A stretch of DNA of 64,000 nucleotides from Deltaproteobacteria bacterium (GCA_012517315.1 JAAYVE010000038.1:1-64000), one strand, 5' to 3'. Positions 1 through 7,999 are shown, numbered from the stretch's first letter. Program-made: numbers and translations. The notes: generated by a model from the letters alone, not told the origin.

Positions 1-260
1 CGCCTTCATGGCCTCGTTTGTCGAGGAGATCCAGGGAAAAAGAAAAACTATCGTCGCTCCGCCACTATATCTTTCTGAATCCGCAAATCAAAGGCTTTTA
101 TGGGAGGTTGGAGACAATCGACCTGCACGTTCGTCCTTCGTTGCCCATCGGCATCCCGGCGTGCCTCCCGGATACGCATCGCCCGTCCTACGACTCCCCT
201 TAGACGGACTCGCCGGAAAATATCACATTCCGGGGGCGGGCGATCATATAAGCCAGCCAT

Positions 261-288
261 TTGACAGTTTCCACGGAAGCACTACTAT
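261..288 (+). promoter_or_regulatory. putative sigma-70 promoter for the small-protein pair
   Basis: A perfect TTGACA box at 261-266 is followed after 16 bases by TACTAT at 283-288. The first small gene starts 28 bases downstream. I see no convincing gene in bases 1-260: open frames exist on both strands but none has a ribosome binding site or recognisable product. Confidence 0.5.
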
Positions 289-315
289 TAAGTGTGACCT
301 TTGAAGGAGTGGCAC

Positions 316-531
316 ATGACGGAAGAGAGTGAGATTCTGAGCGTCGTTATGGACCTTGTCGGCGAAGAGGGGTGCGGCGTCTCGTGCTCGCAAGCCGATG
401 TATTCAGAGATGAAGACGGATGGAAACTCATGATGGAGGGTTTCATGGAACCCTGGAGGCTGGGGGAAACCGTCTCTGAGGCCAGGGAGACCCTGAAGGA
501 ACTGGCTTCCATGGGTTTCGGCCTCGCTTAA
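316..531 (+). CDS. small acidic hypothetical protein (71 aa)
   Basis: Not recognised. The ATG at 316 is chosen over an in-frame TTG at 301 because AAGGAG lies 7 bases upstream of it. The product is acidic (many Glu/Asp), has one CxxxC (GCGVSC, about residues 19-24) and ends in an amphipathic helix-like stretch with ETLKEL. It has no membrane segment or signal peptide. A zinc-ligand-rich small protein follows 30 bases downstream on the same strand, and a TTGACA promoter lies just upstream, so the two probably form one transcript. The function is unknown. The reading frame has normal codon use for this genome and a good RBS, so I believe it is a real gene. Confidence 0.6.
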   Translation: MTEESEILSVVMDLVGEEGCGVSCSQADVFRDEDGWKLMMEGFMEPWRLGETVSEARETLKELASMGFGLA

Positions 532-561
532 AGAAAACCGCGAGGCGGAAAGGATTTGAAA

Positions 562-711
562 ATGACCGAGGAAAAATTCGCCTGTGCCGCTTGCGGCATT
601 GAATTTGACCGGGAAACGGCAGTAAACGAATGCAGGAGATGTCATCGGAACTTCTGTGACCAGTGTCTCGATCACGAGGGCCACTGCGTCCCATGCGAGG
701 AGGACAGGTGA
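562..711 (+). CDS. small zinc-ribbon/cross-brace-like protein (49 aa)
   Basis: A 49-residue protein with four paired zinc-ligand knuckles: C8xxC11, C24xxC27, C32xxC35 and C42xxC45, plus H38 and H41. Eight or more ligands in this alternating spacing resemble a miniature two-zinc cross-brace (FYVE/RING/B-box-like) fold. The binding of zinc and the fold are inference. The ATG at 562 has an AAAGGA ribosome binding site. It sits 30 bases after the preceding 71-aa gene and is probably co-transcribed with it. It has no other domain, no signal peptide and no membrane segment. Such proteins are easily missed because of their size. A role in protein interaction or regulation is possible but not shown. 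Confidence 0.6.
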   Translation: MTEEKFACAACGIEFDRETAVNECRRCHRNFCDQCLDHEGHCVPCEEDR

Positions 712-790
712 CAAGGGATGAACAAGACAGGCGTTCGCCCCCCCCTGTAACGGGCGGCAGGGCTTAGAGATTGCTTTTGCGCAGACTTTT

Positions 791-820
791 CCCCGTACCG
801 GTGAAGAGGCCGGTACGGGG
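791..820. repeat. perfect 11-bp inverted repeat (hairpin)
   Basis: The arm CCCCGTACCGG at 791-801 is mirrored exactly at 810-820 with an 8-base loop. It lies between the zinc-ligand gene and the EamA gene and is not followed by a T run in either direction. It could be an attenuating hairpin or a Rho-type boundary, but is not a classic intrinsic terminator. Confidence 0.5.
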
Positions 821-843
821 AATTCCACTGAAAGCGAGCAGAG

Positions 844-1272
844 ATGAAGCCACAGATTCTCGCCCTGATGACGGCCATCGCGTGGGGCGTAGGCGGATAT
901 TTCGAAAAGAAAGGACTTCACGTGGGACATCTGTCGCCACAGGTGGGAATCGCCCTGCGCACGGCCGTCGCCCTCATCGTCCTCGGGGCGATCAGCTTCC
1001 CCGAATGGAGGTCTTTAGCTCAGGCGGGTCCGAGGTCCCTCTTTTACATGATCCTGGGAGGCGGGGTGGTGGCGGGGTCGGTGGGCATGCTCTGCTTCTA
1101 CGCCGCAATCAAGGGAGCCCCCCTGGGAAAGGTCATGCCCATCGCCTTCACGTCCCCTCTTTTCGGAGCCCTAATGGGCATCCTCTTCGGGGGAGAACCC
1201 CTCTCCTTCAAAACGGTCCTTGGGATCCTCCTCACTGTGGGAGGCATCGTTATTCTCACCCTGGGAAATTGA
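844..1272 (+). CDS. half-size EamA/DMT-family permease
   Basis: 142 residues with about five hydrophobic segments, starting ALMTAIAWGVGGYFEKKGL and ending in a long hydrophobic helix (about 120-140). The pattern of a W-G-x-x-x-x-x-K-K motif in helix 1 and a PLGKVMPIAF segment matches single-EamA-domain transporters of the drug/metabolite superfamily, which work as dimers because full members carry two EamA repeats (about 300 aa). The substrate is not predictable from sequence. It acts in the inner membrane. The start has only a weak purine-rich RBS. The gene stands alone, with a gene-free structured region after it. Confidence 0.75.
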   Translation: MKPQILALMTAIAWGVGGYFEKKGLHVGHLSPQVGIALRTAVALIVLGAISFPEWRSLAQAGPRSLFYMILGGGVVAGSVGMLCFYAAIKGAPLGKVMPIAFTSPLFGALMGILFGGEPLSFKTVLGILLTVGGIVILTLGN

Positions 1273-1289
1273 AAATCCACCAGATCTAT

Positions 1290-1660
1290 GTGCCCACCTT
1301 GTAGGGCCGGGGAACGACCGTGTACCCTGGGAGAGTTTGGACATGAGGGGAGACTGCAGTCACTTGAGGACAGCCCATCACGGGCCCGGGCGGAATGTTG
1401 GTCCACCGGTGCGTCCCCGGTGAATGTCCTCTGGCAGGACAAACCCCATAGGATCCTCTGCTGAGGGAATGCTCAAGGGGACATGATGAGCCGAATCTAG
1501 AGGAAGGGACCTCCGGTGGGATCGTGAATCGTTGTCGATCCGAGCACCGGAGGAAAATGGGATGCGTTTTCAGCGGCGTCACCGGCGACGGAATCAGGAC
1601 GTCCGCCCATCAAACCGACAGTTTGAAAAGCCTGTTCAACCGCTTGCAATAATTAGTGTA
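1290..1660. other. gene-free stretch rich in hairpins, possible structured RNA
   Basis: No frame here looks coding, yet inverted repeats are dense. The clearest is 1510-1553: an outer 9-bp stem CCTCCGGTG/CACCGGAGG enclosing a second 6-bp stem GGATCG/CGATCC, with a 3-base bulge and an 11-base loop. Others are CACCGG/CCGGTG near 1404-1421 and GTCCT/AGGAC near 1426-1440. I tested it by eye against RNase P RNA, 6S RNA, cobalamin riboswitch and group II intron domain V consensus and found no match. It lies downstream of the EamA gene on the plus strand and downstream of the peptide gene on the minus strand, so the transcribed strand is unknown. Confidence 0.35.
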
Positions 1661-1672
1661 ATGGTGCCTTAG

Positions 1673-1687
1673 GAGGTGAATCACCTC
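1673..1687. repeat. 6-bp inverted repeat just beyond the peptide stop codon
   Basis: GAGGTG at 1673-1678 and CACCTC at 1682-1687 with a 3-base loop. It begins about 11 bases past the stop of the small Cys peptide gene (minus strand). It has no T run, so it may be a weak 3' end hairpin rather than a proven terminator. Confidence 0.3.
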
Positions 1688-1697
1688 TCACGGAACC

Positions 1698-1838
1698 CTA
1701 TCCAAGGTCGGAAGAAGCCATGCTGGAATCGGAAGACTCTCCCGTCCTCGTGCATCGGCCACACTTGCACTTGGCATAAATCATCTCGTCCGTCTGTTTT
1801 TCGGCCATGGGTTCACCTTCGAATCTGGGTTCGATCAT
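1698..1838 (-). CDS. 46-aa Cys-containing peptide, candidate precursor of the adjacent radical SAM enzyme
   Basis: A 46-residue product with a strong Shine-Dalgarno (AGGAGG, 8 bases before the ATG). The N-terminal half is charged and leader-like. The centre carries KCKCGRC (Cys24, Cys26, Cys29), and the C-terminal tail is Ser/Asp/Gly-rich with few hydrophobics. There is an alternative Met at position 11. It is the last gene of a minus-strand unit with a Wzm/Wzt-type exporter and a CcpM-like radical SAM/SPASM enzyme, and ends 215 bases beyond that enzyme. Known families of this enzyme act on small Cys-rich peptides (established), so assigning this peptide as the substrate is inference from position, size and Cys content. 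It could instead be a small metal-binding or redox protein. Its ATG overlaps the stop of an upstream open segment (ATGA), suggesting translational coupling. Confidence 0.6.
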   Translation of the reverse strand: MIEPRFEGEPMAEKQTDEMIYAKCKCGRCTRTGESSDSSMASSDLG

Positions 1839-2005
1839 CTGCCTGTCCTCCTGTTAATTCTTGTTGTTGGTTGCTCCACACTTCCCATGCTGTTTCCTAT
1901 CGCTTTCACTTCCCTGTCGAACCGTTCCGGCGCATCGAGAGAGAAGATGACCGCCTGTTTTATGAACCAGCCGTCGGCTTCCCCTTTGAATTCGGACAGG
2001 CGTCT
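1835..2005 (-). other. coding-like segment without a start codon between the radical SAM gene and the peptide gene
   Basis: This 56-codon open segment has this genome's coding bias (G/C-rich third positions) and protein-like content (LSEFKGEADGW, then DAPERFDREVKAIG), but no ATG/GTG/TTG near its 5' end: an in-frame TGA sits at 2006-2008. A GTG-TTG-AAG-ACG at 2012 in another frame would join it if one base were removed, giving a protein of about 58 residues. Its stop overlaps the peptide gene's ATG. Either a one-base indel has broken a small gene, or it is chance. It has no Cys and I do not recognise it. Confidence 0.35.
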
Positions 2006-2053
2006 TCAACACTTGAGAGTTTTCGCGAAAGAGAAACGCTGTCCGTCCGGTTT

Positions 2054-3538
2054 TCAAGCCGCATCTCTGCACCATGCAAAGGCATCTGCCTTTTCCTCGC
2101 GAATCTCACAGTACTTCTCCAGCACCCAGGACCATCGCCTCAGATTCGACCGGCAGAAATCCCTCAACCTTTCCCTGGAGAAGTCTCCCCCGTTTCTCAC
2201 GGTGACGAAACATTTGCTGCAGAGGCGAACGGCCCAGCATCGGGAGCACTCTTCCCGGAAGAACTCATCGTATTCTTCGAGGAATTTCAGGATGGCCGCC
2301 GTGTCAAATCCGGTCCGGACCGACCCGATGGGGCGGGTGTTGCCCACCCGCTCACACATATAAAGGTCCCCCCTTGTAGCCACGAAGCATTTTGGGTCTC
2401 CGGGAACACACTGACCGTCGCTAGCGACGACCTCCGGCATAGGTGTCATGGACCGCTGGTGAAGGTCCACGAAATCAGACTTGAAGAGCGAAACGGGGAA
2501 GTCCTCGGGATAGACGGCTCCATTCAGCATTTTCCGGCGAAACATACGGTAGAGGACTTCTTTTTGTTCAGGAAAGCGTCCATCCCCTTCCCGGTCGGCT
2601 AGAGTTGAAGGGAGGCAGGACGGGTAGGGATTCACACGGGAAGTGGTGATCAGGTGATCGTGGAAAACCTCCGGGTGTTCATCCATGAATTCCTGAATCC
2701 GCAAAAGTTTCACAGGGGAGGCGGCGACCACGTTGAAAGCGACCCTTCGGTGGAAATAGTCGGGGGCCATGGCCCGAAGCCGCTCCAGCCCCTCCCACAT
2801 GGCGGCGAAGCTTCCCTGGCCGTCGGAAAAGACCCGATACCGGTCGTGGACATCCTGGGGTCCGTCCACGCTGATCACCAGGCGGATATCGTGATCGATG
2901 AGAAACCGGCAGGCCGCCCGGGAGAGAAGCGTCCCGTTGGTGGTCAGACGAAAGGTGACAGGCTTGGTTGTGCGCGTCATTGCATGGTGCACTGCCTTTC
3001 TCATGAGGGAGAAATCGAGAATGGGTTCCCCCCCGTAGAACCCGATACTGAAATCTTCCCGCCTGTGGCCAAGGTACCAATCGAGTGCCCTCTCCAGCAC
3101 CGCCTCCGACATCACCTCATCGCTGTGGGTGCGATTGTCCTCATAGGCTCCCGAAAATGAGCAGTAACGGCACCGAAGGTTGCATCGTTCTGTGATGTTG
3201 AGGATGAGGTGATCCGGTCCTTTCTCCAGGAGCCTTTCAACGGACTCCGTGCGGGCTTCCGGGGGAAAATTCGAAATCCGGGGGAATCCCGTCCTCAGGT
3301 ATCCCGCTCTGCGAGCTTCCTCTATCTCTTTGAGAACACGGTTCCGCTCCCGTTCGTCGAGCAGCGCAGATCTCATCATCTCCAGTTGGGGAAAGCCGTC
3401 GGGGAGCAACTGAAAGACCGCGCCATCCACCTGGAGAATGGCGTTGGTCCATGTGTCGTAAACATAACAACCCCGCCTCGTTTGGATCTTTTTCAAAAGA
3501 AACCGTCCCGTCCCGTTTCCGTCTTCGGTCTCCATCAT
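2054..3538 (-). CDS. radical SAM/SPASM peptide maturase, CcpM-like
   Basis: 494 aa. Residues 1-95 form a small N-terminal domain (GCYVYDTWTN...) as in Cys-rich-peptide maturases. The radical SAM core carries CNLRCRYC (Cys119/123/126, CX3CX2C) for the SAM-binding 4Fe-4S cluster, then FYGGEP and LTTNGTLL. The C-terminal third (about 370-475) has the Cys spacing of a SPASM domain (QCVPGDPKCF, CERVG, ECSRCW, CSKCF, FCRSN) for auxiliary Fe-S clusters. Motif order and the SGAYEDNRTHS segment resemble CcpM (Cys-rich peptide radical SAM maturase) known from clostridia. The likely role is post-translational modification (for example thioether formation) of a small peptide. The start codon overlaps the wzt-like stop (ATGA), so it is co-translated with the exporter. 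The chemistry and substrate are not shown by sequence. Confidence 0.88.
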   Translation of the reverse strand: MMETEDGNGTGRFLLKKIQTRRGCYVYDTWTNAILQVDGAVFQLLPDGFPQLEMMRSALLDERERNRVLKEIEEARRAGYLRTGFPRISNFPPEARTESVERLLEKGPDHLILNITERCNLRCRYCSFSGAYEDNRTHSDEVMSEAVLERALDWYLGHRREDFSIGFYGGEPILDFSLMRKAVHHAMTRTTKPVTFRLTTNGTLLSRAACRFLIDHDIRLVISVDGPQDVHDRYRVFSDGQGSFAAMWEGLERLRAMAPDYFHRRVAFNVVAASPVKLLRIQEFMDEHPEVFHDHLITTSRVNPYPSCLPSTLADREGDGRFPEQKEVLYRMFRRKMLNGAVYPEDFPVSLFKSDFVDLHQRSMTPMPEVVASDGQCVPGDPKCFVATRGDLYMCERVGNTRPIGSVRTGFDTAAILKFLEEYDEFFREECSRCWAVRLCSKCFVTVRNGGDFSRERLRDFCRSNLRRWSWVLEKYCEIREEKADAFAWCRDAA

Positions 3539-4794
3539 GACTCCACCACCCCCCTCGATTCACGGCATTCACCGTTACCGTTTGAAACAACTTCCCAGCG
3601 CCCGTCCAGTTGCACCGGGGTGAATCCGAAGAAGGATCCCGTCACCTGCAACTCCCGGACTGCGTGCTGGGCCAGGAGCACCTCGCCTGTCTCCTCGTGA
3701 GAAATTGTGAGCGACAGCGCGTACCGGCCCGGGTTGAAAGGGATTTGGGGAATGACCAGTTTCAGCCGTAGGGAACCGTTCCGATTGGCAAAGGCCAAGC
3801 CGGAATTTCCCGAACAAACCTGGGCGACCCCCCGGGTTTCCCTGTCATGGAACAAGAGGCTCACCCCGATTCTTTCCACCTCGGGGCTAACGGAAATGGC
3901 GGCCTCTAGGGCGAGGGGATCCAGATGGCGGATTTCCAGAACGCCGTTTCTCGCCGAACCGCTTCCGTTGGAAGAGAGGGAAATCTCCCTGAGGACGGCC
4001 TTCCCCGTGCCCGCGACGCTGGATTCCGTCTGTCCGAACTGGCCGTAATAGCATTCAATTCCTTCAGGGACGTTGCTTCCCTGGTACTTCACCTCACCGT
4101 GGTTCAAGACCAGGATATGGGTACACAACCGCGAAACCTGCGGCATGGCATGGGAAACAAAGACCACCGCGGACCGGCTGAGCATCTGCTGCATGACGCT
4201 GTAGCACTTGGACCGGAATCCCACGTCCCCGACGGCCAGCACCTCGTCCAGGAGCAGCACGTCCGGCTCCATCTGGGCCGCAATGGCAAACGCAAGCCTC
4301 AAGGCCATTCCCGTGCTGTAGCTCTTGACGGGCGCATCAATGAATTCGCCGATTTCCGAAAACTCCACAATGCGGTCGAACTTGGCGTGGATCTCCCCCT
4401 TGGATAGCCCCAGGATGGATCCATTGATGAAGACGTTCTCCCGTCCTGTGAGCACACTGCGGAATCCGGTTCCCAGTTCGATAAGGGCGCACACGCGCCC
4501 ACGGAGGGTGATGGTGCCGGAATTGGGCTTGAAGAGGCCGTTGAGCACCTTAAGGAGAGTCGATTTCCCCGCTCCGTTGGGTCCGATCAACCCCAGACAC
4601 TGCCCCCTGTGGAGGTCGAAGGAAACATTCTGCACGGCCCAAAACTCTTCCTTCCTCAGGGGTCCATTGTTTCTTTTGAGTCCGAGGAGTTCCCACGTCA
4701 TGTCCTGGACCCCGTACCACAGGGAACGCTTCAAGTCCCTGCAGAATTTGACGGAGAGATTGCGCACCTCGAGAAGCGGTCGTCCAGCTGCCAC
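3535..4794 (-). CDS. ABC exporter ATP-binding protein, Wzt-like with C-terminal domain
   Basis: 419 aa. The nucleotide-binding domain (about 1-250) has Walker A GPNGAGKST, signature YSTGM, Walker B VLLLDEVLAVGD and the D-loop/H-switch FVSHA. Residues about 285-405 form the extra beta-rich C-terminal domain found in Wzt proteins, which in O-antigen export reads the modified end of the polymer (family knowledge). It partners with the adjacent permease. Polysaccharide loci normally continue with glycosyltransferases. Here the next gene is a radical SAM peptide maturase overlapping by 4 bases, so the cargo may be a modified peptide or glycan. This is inference. The start at 4794 follows the permease stop by 16 bases. 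Confidence 0.88.
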   Translation of the reverse strand: MAAGRPLLEVRNLSVKFCRDLKRSLWYGVQDMTWELLGLKRNNGPLRKEEFWAVQNVSFDLHRGQCLGLIGPNGAGKSTLLKVLNGLFKPNSGTITLRGRVCALIELGTGFRSVLTGRENVFINGSILGLSKGEIHAKFDRIVEFSEIGEFIDAPVKSYSTGMALRLAFAIAAQMEPDVLLLDEVLAVGDVGFRSKCYSVMQQMLSRSAVVFVSHAMPQVSRLCTHILVLNHGEVKYQGSNVPEGIECYYGQFGQTESSVAGTGKAVLREISLSSNGSGSARNGVLEIRHLDPLALEAAISVSPEVERIGVSLLFHDRETRGVAQVCSGNSGLAFANRNGSLRLKLVIPQIPFNPGRYALSLTISHEETGEVLLAQHAVRELQVTGSFFGFTPVQLDGRWEVVSNGNGECRESRGVVES

Positions 4795-4810
4795 TAGTCA
4801 ATCCTCCGGA

Positions 4811-5668
4811 TCAGTCCTGCATGACTTTGACAATGTGGGGAACGGCCAAGCGAAAGAGCCCCCAGCTCAACAGGAGGAGCACCAGGGTGCCCAGGCAGAC
4901 TCCCAAGAACTGGCCGAAGCACGTCAGATTTCCCGTGGTCATGAGTTCCCTGGTGGTGGCGATGAGGGGAGTCAGGGGGTTCATTCCGACGAGGGTGGCG
5001 AGGAGTCCAGATGTGGGGGTCTGGTAGACCACCGGCGTCGCGAAGAACCAGAGGGAGAGGAAGATGCCGATGCCCATTTCGATATCCTTGTACAAAACCC
5101 CAAGAGGAATGAGAAAAAGACCGAAGACGAAGCCCAGGACCATCAGGGCCAGGATGCCCAAGGGGGCGAGGAGGATAGTGAGGGGAACGGGTATCCCGTA
5201 TCCCACGAACACGGCAAGGAGCAGCACAATGCGGATACCGAAAAAGAAGAGCACTTCCAGGAAACCCGCCAGCAAAATGGCCTCCCTGGGAAAGTTGACG
5301 TTTGCGAGCATGGACGCCGAAGCATTCACGAGGCGGATGGGGTTGTTGAGCGCATCGGCGAATCCCTGCCAGAGAAGGGTGCCCAGAAGGACATAGGCCG
5401 GGTACGGAATGGAAGTCTCCCCCCCTTGGATGATGTTCTGGGCATGGAGCAGAACGAAGGTGACGGTGGTCACCACGGGAGGCAGAAAGGCCCAGAGGTA
5501 ACCCAAAAGGGTCTGCCGATACTGGCTTTTCATGTTTCTCGCGAACAGAGTGAGGGCCAGCTCCCGGGAAGCTCTCAAATCCCGGACAAGGGAGCGGGCG
5601 AACTGGAAGGGCCGCCGCAATTGGGAATCCGGTGTGTAGACCACTTCTCTGGGAACCGTCATGGTCAT
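4811..5668 (-). CDS. ABC-2 type exporter permease, Wzm-like
   Basis: 285 aa with six predicted membrane helices, the expected size for Wzm/TagG permeases. The frame is open for a further 106 codons upstream, but the ATG at 5668 is chosen because GGAGG lies 10 bases before it and the extension is not protein-like. The N-terminal cytosolic segment (FARNMKSQYRQTLLGYLWAF) is the family's amphipathic helix leading into TM1. It forms the channel for the downstream Wzt-like ATPase (16-base gap) in the inner membrane. The transported molecule is unknown. The linked radical SAM maturase and Cys peptide suggest a ribosomal peptide or a peptide-decorated glycan. Confidence 0.87.
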   Translation of the reverse strand: MTMTVPREVVYTPDSQLRRPFQFARSLVRDLRASRELALTLFARNMKSQYRQTLLGYLWAFLPPVVTTVTFVLLHAQNIIQGGETSIPYPAYVLLGTLLWQGFADALNNPIRLVNASASMLANVNFPREAILLAGFLEVLFFFGIRIVLLLAVFVGYGIPVPLTILLAPLGILALMVLGFVFGLFLIPLGVLYKDIEMGIGIFLSLWFFATPVVYQTPTSGLLATLVGMNPLTPLIATTRELMTTGNLTCFGQFLGVCLGTLVLLLLSWGLFRLAVPHIVKVMQD

Positions 5669-5861
5669 GGGATCACTTCCTCCCCTTTTCTTCAGATGCA
5701 TGATGCATTTGGTGTCGCCATGAACAAAGCAAAGATGGTGCCATTGGGCTGCATTGGGGGAGATGCCTGGGCTGGAGGCCAAAACAATGGACGCGGTGAC
5801 GGATCCTGATGCGGGTTTTCCGACGCCGCCGACTCGAATGGCGTCGTAAACCGCCAATTTG

Positions 5862-5890
5862 TTGACAGGGAAATCCTGTTGGGATAATTG
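5862..5890 (+). promoter_or_regulatory. putative sigma-70 promoter of zupT
   Basis: A perfect TTGACA at 5862-5867 with GATAAT (15-base spacing) or TAATTG (17-base spacing) behind it, about 120 bases upstream of the zupT start. The remaining 5669-6009 interval between the divergent wzm-like and zupT genes holds no convincing gene. Confidence 0.45.
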
Positions 5891-6009
5891 CTTGTTCAGC
5901 AAGAGGGGGCACGAAACGGTGGAACGGGGGGAACCGCGGTCGCTCGGTCCCGGAGAGGGGACAACAGGGCCAAGAACGGTTGTCACGCTTGAGAAGGAGG
6001 GAATTCGTC

Positions 6010-6807
6010 TTGGACAATCACGTCATGCTGGCATTTCTCATCACCCTGCTGGCCGGCCTTTCCACCGGGATCGGGAGCTTGATCGCCTTTTTTTCCAGGC
6101 GCACCAACCGCACGTTTCTATCCATCGCCCTCGGGTTTTCCGCCGGAGTGATGATTTACGTCTCTTTTGTGGAAATCTTCGCCAAGGCGCAGGAAAAACT
6201 CATGGAGGCGCATTCCGAGGCAGGAGCGGCATGGATCACTGCCGTTTCATTTTTCGGAGGCATCCTGATCATCGCCGCCATCGACCGCCTCGTCCCTTCC
6301 TACGAGAACCCTCATGAGGCGAGGAAATTGGAAGACACCCAGGAGACCGAGGACCGAAATCTCCTGCGCATGGGCAAGTTTTCCGCCATTGCCATCGCGA
6401 TCCACAATTTCCCGGAAGGTCTGGCCGCTTTTGTTTCGGCCCTATCGGATCTGTCCGTGGGGATCCCCATTGCCGTGGCCATCGCCCTTCACAACATCCC
6501 CGAAGGCATTTCCGTATCCATTCCCATCTACTTCGCCACGGGAAGCAGGAAGAAGGCACTCTGGCTCTCCATTCTGTCCGGCGTCTCGGAACCCGCCGGG
6601 GCACTCATCGGCTACCTCCTCTTCAGGCCCTTCTTCTCTCCGTCGGTCATGGGAATGCTCTTTGCCTCGGTGGCGGGGATCATGGTGTTCATCTCCATCG
6701 ATGAACTCTTTCCCACCGCACGGGAATATGGAAAGGGCCACGCAGCCATTTACGGCCTCATCTCCGGCATGGCCGTCATGGCCCTGAGCCTCCTCCTCTT
6801 CCTCTAG
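6010..6807 (+). CDS. zupT: ZIP-family metal permease ZupT
   Basis: 265 aa with eight hydrophobic segments. Two copies of the ZIP metal-site motif are visible, HNFPEG in TM4 and HNIPEG in TM5, the hallmark of the GufA/ZupT branch that imports Zn(II), Fe(II) and other divalent cations (family knowledge). A variable loop (about 95-120) rich in Glu/Asp separates TM3 and TM4. The TTG at 6010 is taken as the start because AAGGAGG ends 9 bases before it. An upstream TTG (5980) and a downstream ATG (6025) have poorer spacing. It is transcribed alone and diverges from the exporter operon. Confidence 0.9.
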   Translation: MDNHVMLAFLITLLAGLSTGIGSLIAFFSRRTNRTFLSIALGFSAGVMIYVSFVEIFAKAQEKLMEAHSEAGAAWITAVSFFGGILIIAAIDRLVPSYENPHEARKLEDTQETEDRNLLRMGKFSAIAIAIHNFPEGLAAFVSALSDLSVGIPIAVAIALHNIPEGISVSIPIYFATGSRKKALWLSILSGVSEPAGALIGYLLFRPFFSPSVMGMLFASVAGIMVFISIDELFPTAREYGKGHAAIYGLISGMAVMALSLLLFL

Positions 6808-6873
6808 GGGCGGCAAGGCCAGGAAAGAGGCGTCGGTAACTTTGACGGGAGAAAATCACTGAAGAGGAGGTTC

Positions 6874-7932
6874 TCAGGGTTTCGTTGAAGCACCGCGGAC
6901 TTCCAACAGGATGCTCTTGACCTTTTTTAAAGTGGCAAATGGCATGACCTTGGGGTCCATGGAAGCCATGGCCTCATCGCTCAACTGTTTGAAAGCCTTC
7001 GATTGCTCCCCATTGGGTGTGACCCGCTTGACCCCTCGCGCCAGGATGAGATTCATGGCTTCGGCATTGTCCTGCCGCGTTCTCTCCACAATGAGGCGGG
7101 CATACTTCCCGCAGACTCTCTTAAGGATTTCCTGAAGGGGGGGAGGCAACTTTGTGAACGCCTTCCTGTCCATCACCAGGGCTCCACCGATGTAGGCGAG
7201 GGGAAGGTCCGTCAGGAATTTGACCTGTGTGTTCCACTGCGTGGCGACGGCATAATAGGGTGAATTGTAGACCACGTCCACCAGGTTTGTCTGAAGCGCC
7301 ATGAGGACATCCGGGGCATTGATGGCCACAGTGGACACCCCGATCTTGTCGATGAGGGCCTGGGACATGGGGGCGTTAGCCCTCGCCCAGACCTTTTTCC
7401 CTTTAAGATCCTCGATGCTTGCTACCGGTTGAGTGGACATGAAATAGATGAATCCCAGTTCAGGCCACCCCAGCACTTCCATGCCTTTCTCCCCGAAACC
7501 TCTTCGCAGGTCTGCATCCATCTTTTCCAGCACACGGTCCACTTCCTGAAAATTGTCGAAAAGAAAGGGCACCTGGAGAACTCTGAGGTCCGGGTTCACA
7601 TCCGTGAGGGCGGCCATGGTGAAGCTCGCGGCGTGGATCATTCCAACCCGGAGCTTTCGCAGCACATCCTCTTCGTCCCCCAAGGCAAAACCAGAAAAGA
7701 TCTTGAACGCCACCTTGCCGTTGGTTTCCCTCTGGACTTCCCCGTTCATCTCGTTGAAGATCTTCATGAGCGTGCTGTTTTCGGGAGCGAGGGTCGCCAG
7801 CTTGATTTCATGCTCCGGCGCAGCCCATACGCCCGTTGCCGCCAGCAAGGCGGCAAGGAGGAGCAAGACGGCGGTGGGAAATGCTGGAAGAGACCTTCCG
7901 GCCTTGCTGGATTTCCGGCGATGCCTGCTCAT
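6874..7932 (-). CDS. dctP: TRAP transporter periplasmic binding protein (DctP family)
   Basis: 352 aa. Residues 1-40 are a basic n-region, hydrophobic core and AWA-type cleavage region (TGVWAAPEH). The mature protein follows DctP: IKLATLAPENS at the start, an R-A-N-A-P segment (WARANAPMSQAL) around the conserved Arg that binds a carboxylate, and the ALQTNLVDVVYNSP motif. It captures an organic acid in the periplasm for a TRAP permease. The ATG at 7932 is chosen for its GGGGAGG RBS. The frame continues upstream but would overlap the preceding gene. It pairs with a TatT gene 67 bases upstream. No DctQ/DctM membrane genes are in this window, so the permease must be elsewhere or absent. Confidence 0.87.
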   Translation of the reverse strand: MSRHRRKSSKAGRSLPAFPTAVLLLLAALLAATGVWAAPEHEIKLATLAPENSTLMKIFNEMNGEVQRETNGKVAFKIFSGFALGDEEDVLRKLRVGMIHAASFTMAALTDVNPDLRVLQVPFLFDNFQEVDRVLEKMDADLRRGFGEKGMEVLGWPELGFIYFMSTQPVASIEDLKGKKVWARANAPMSQALIDKIGVSTVAINAPDVLMALQTNLVDVVYNSPYYAVATQWNTQVKFLTDLPLAYIGGALVMDRKAFTKLPPPLQEILKRVCGKYARLIVERTRQDNAEAMNLILARGVKRVTPNGEQSKAFKQLSDEAMASMDPKVMPFATLKKVKSILLEVRGASTKP

Positions 7933-7999
7933 AAGGAAGACCTCCCCGCCATGAAAGAAAAGAGAATTCATTCCAGCGGCTTTGGGTTGCACCGAGATG

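Noticed and set aside
8-304. 98-codon frame at the left edge
   Set aside because: No RBS, atypical composition, and a good promoter lies inside it.
1290-1660. Group II intron, RNase P RNA or cobalamin riboswitch
   Set aside because: None of the conserved cores could be found by eye.
1854-2075. 73-codon minus-strand frame after the radical SAM gene
   Set aside because: It overlaps the maturase end and its codon use is not typical; the neighbouring frame (1835-2005) shows the coding bias instead.
1676-2602. 308-codon plus-strand frame opposite the radical SAM gene
   Set aside because: It is antisense to a well-supported enzyme and has no recognisable protein features.
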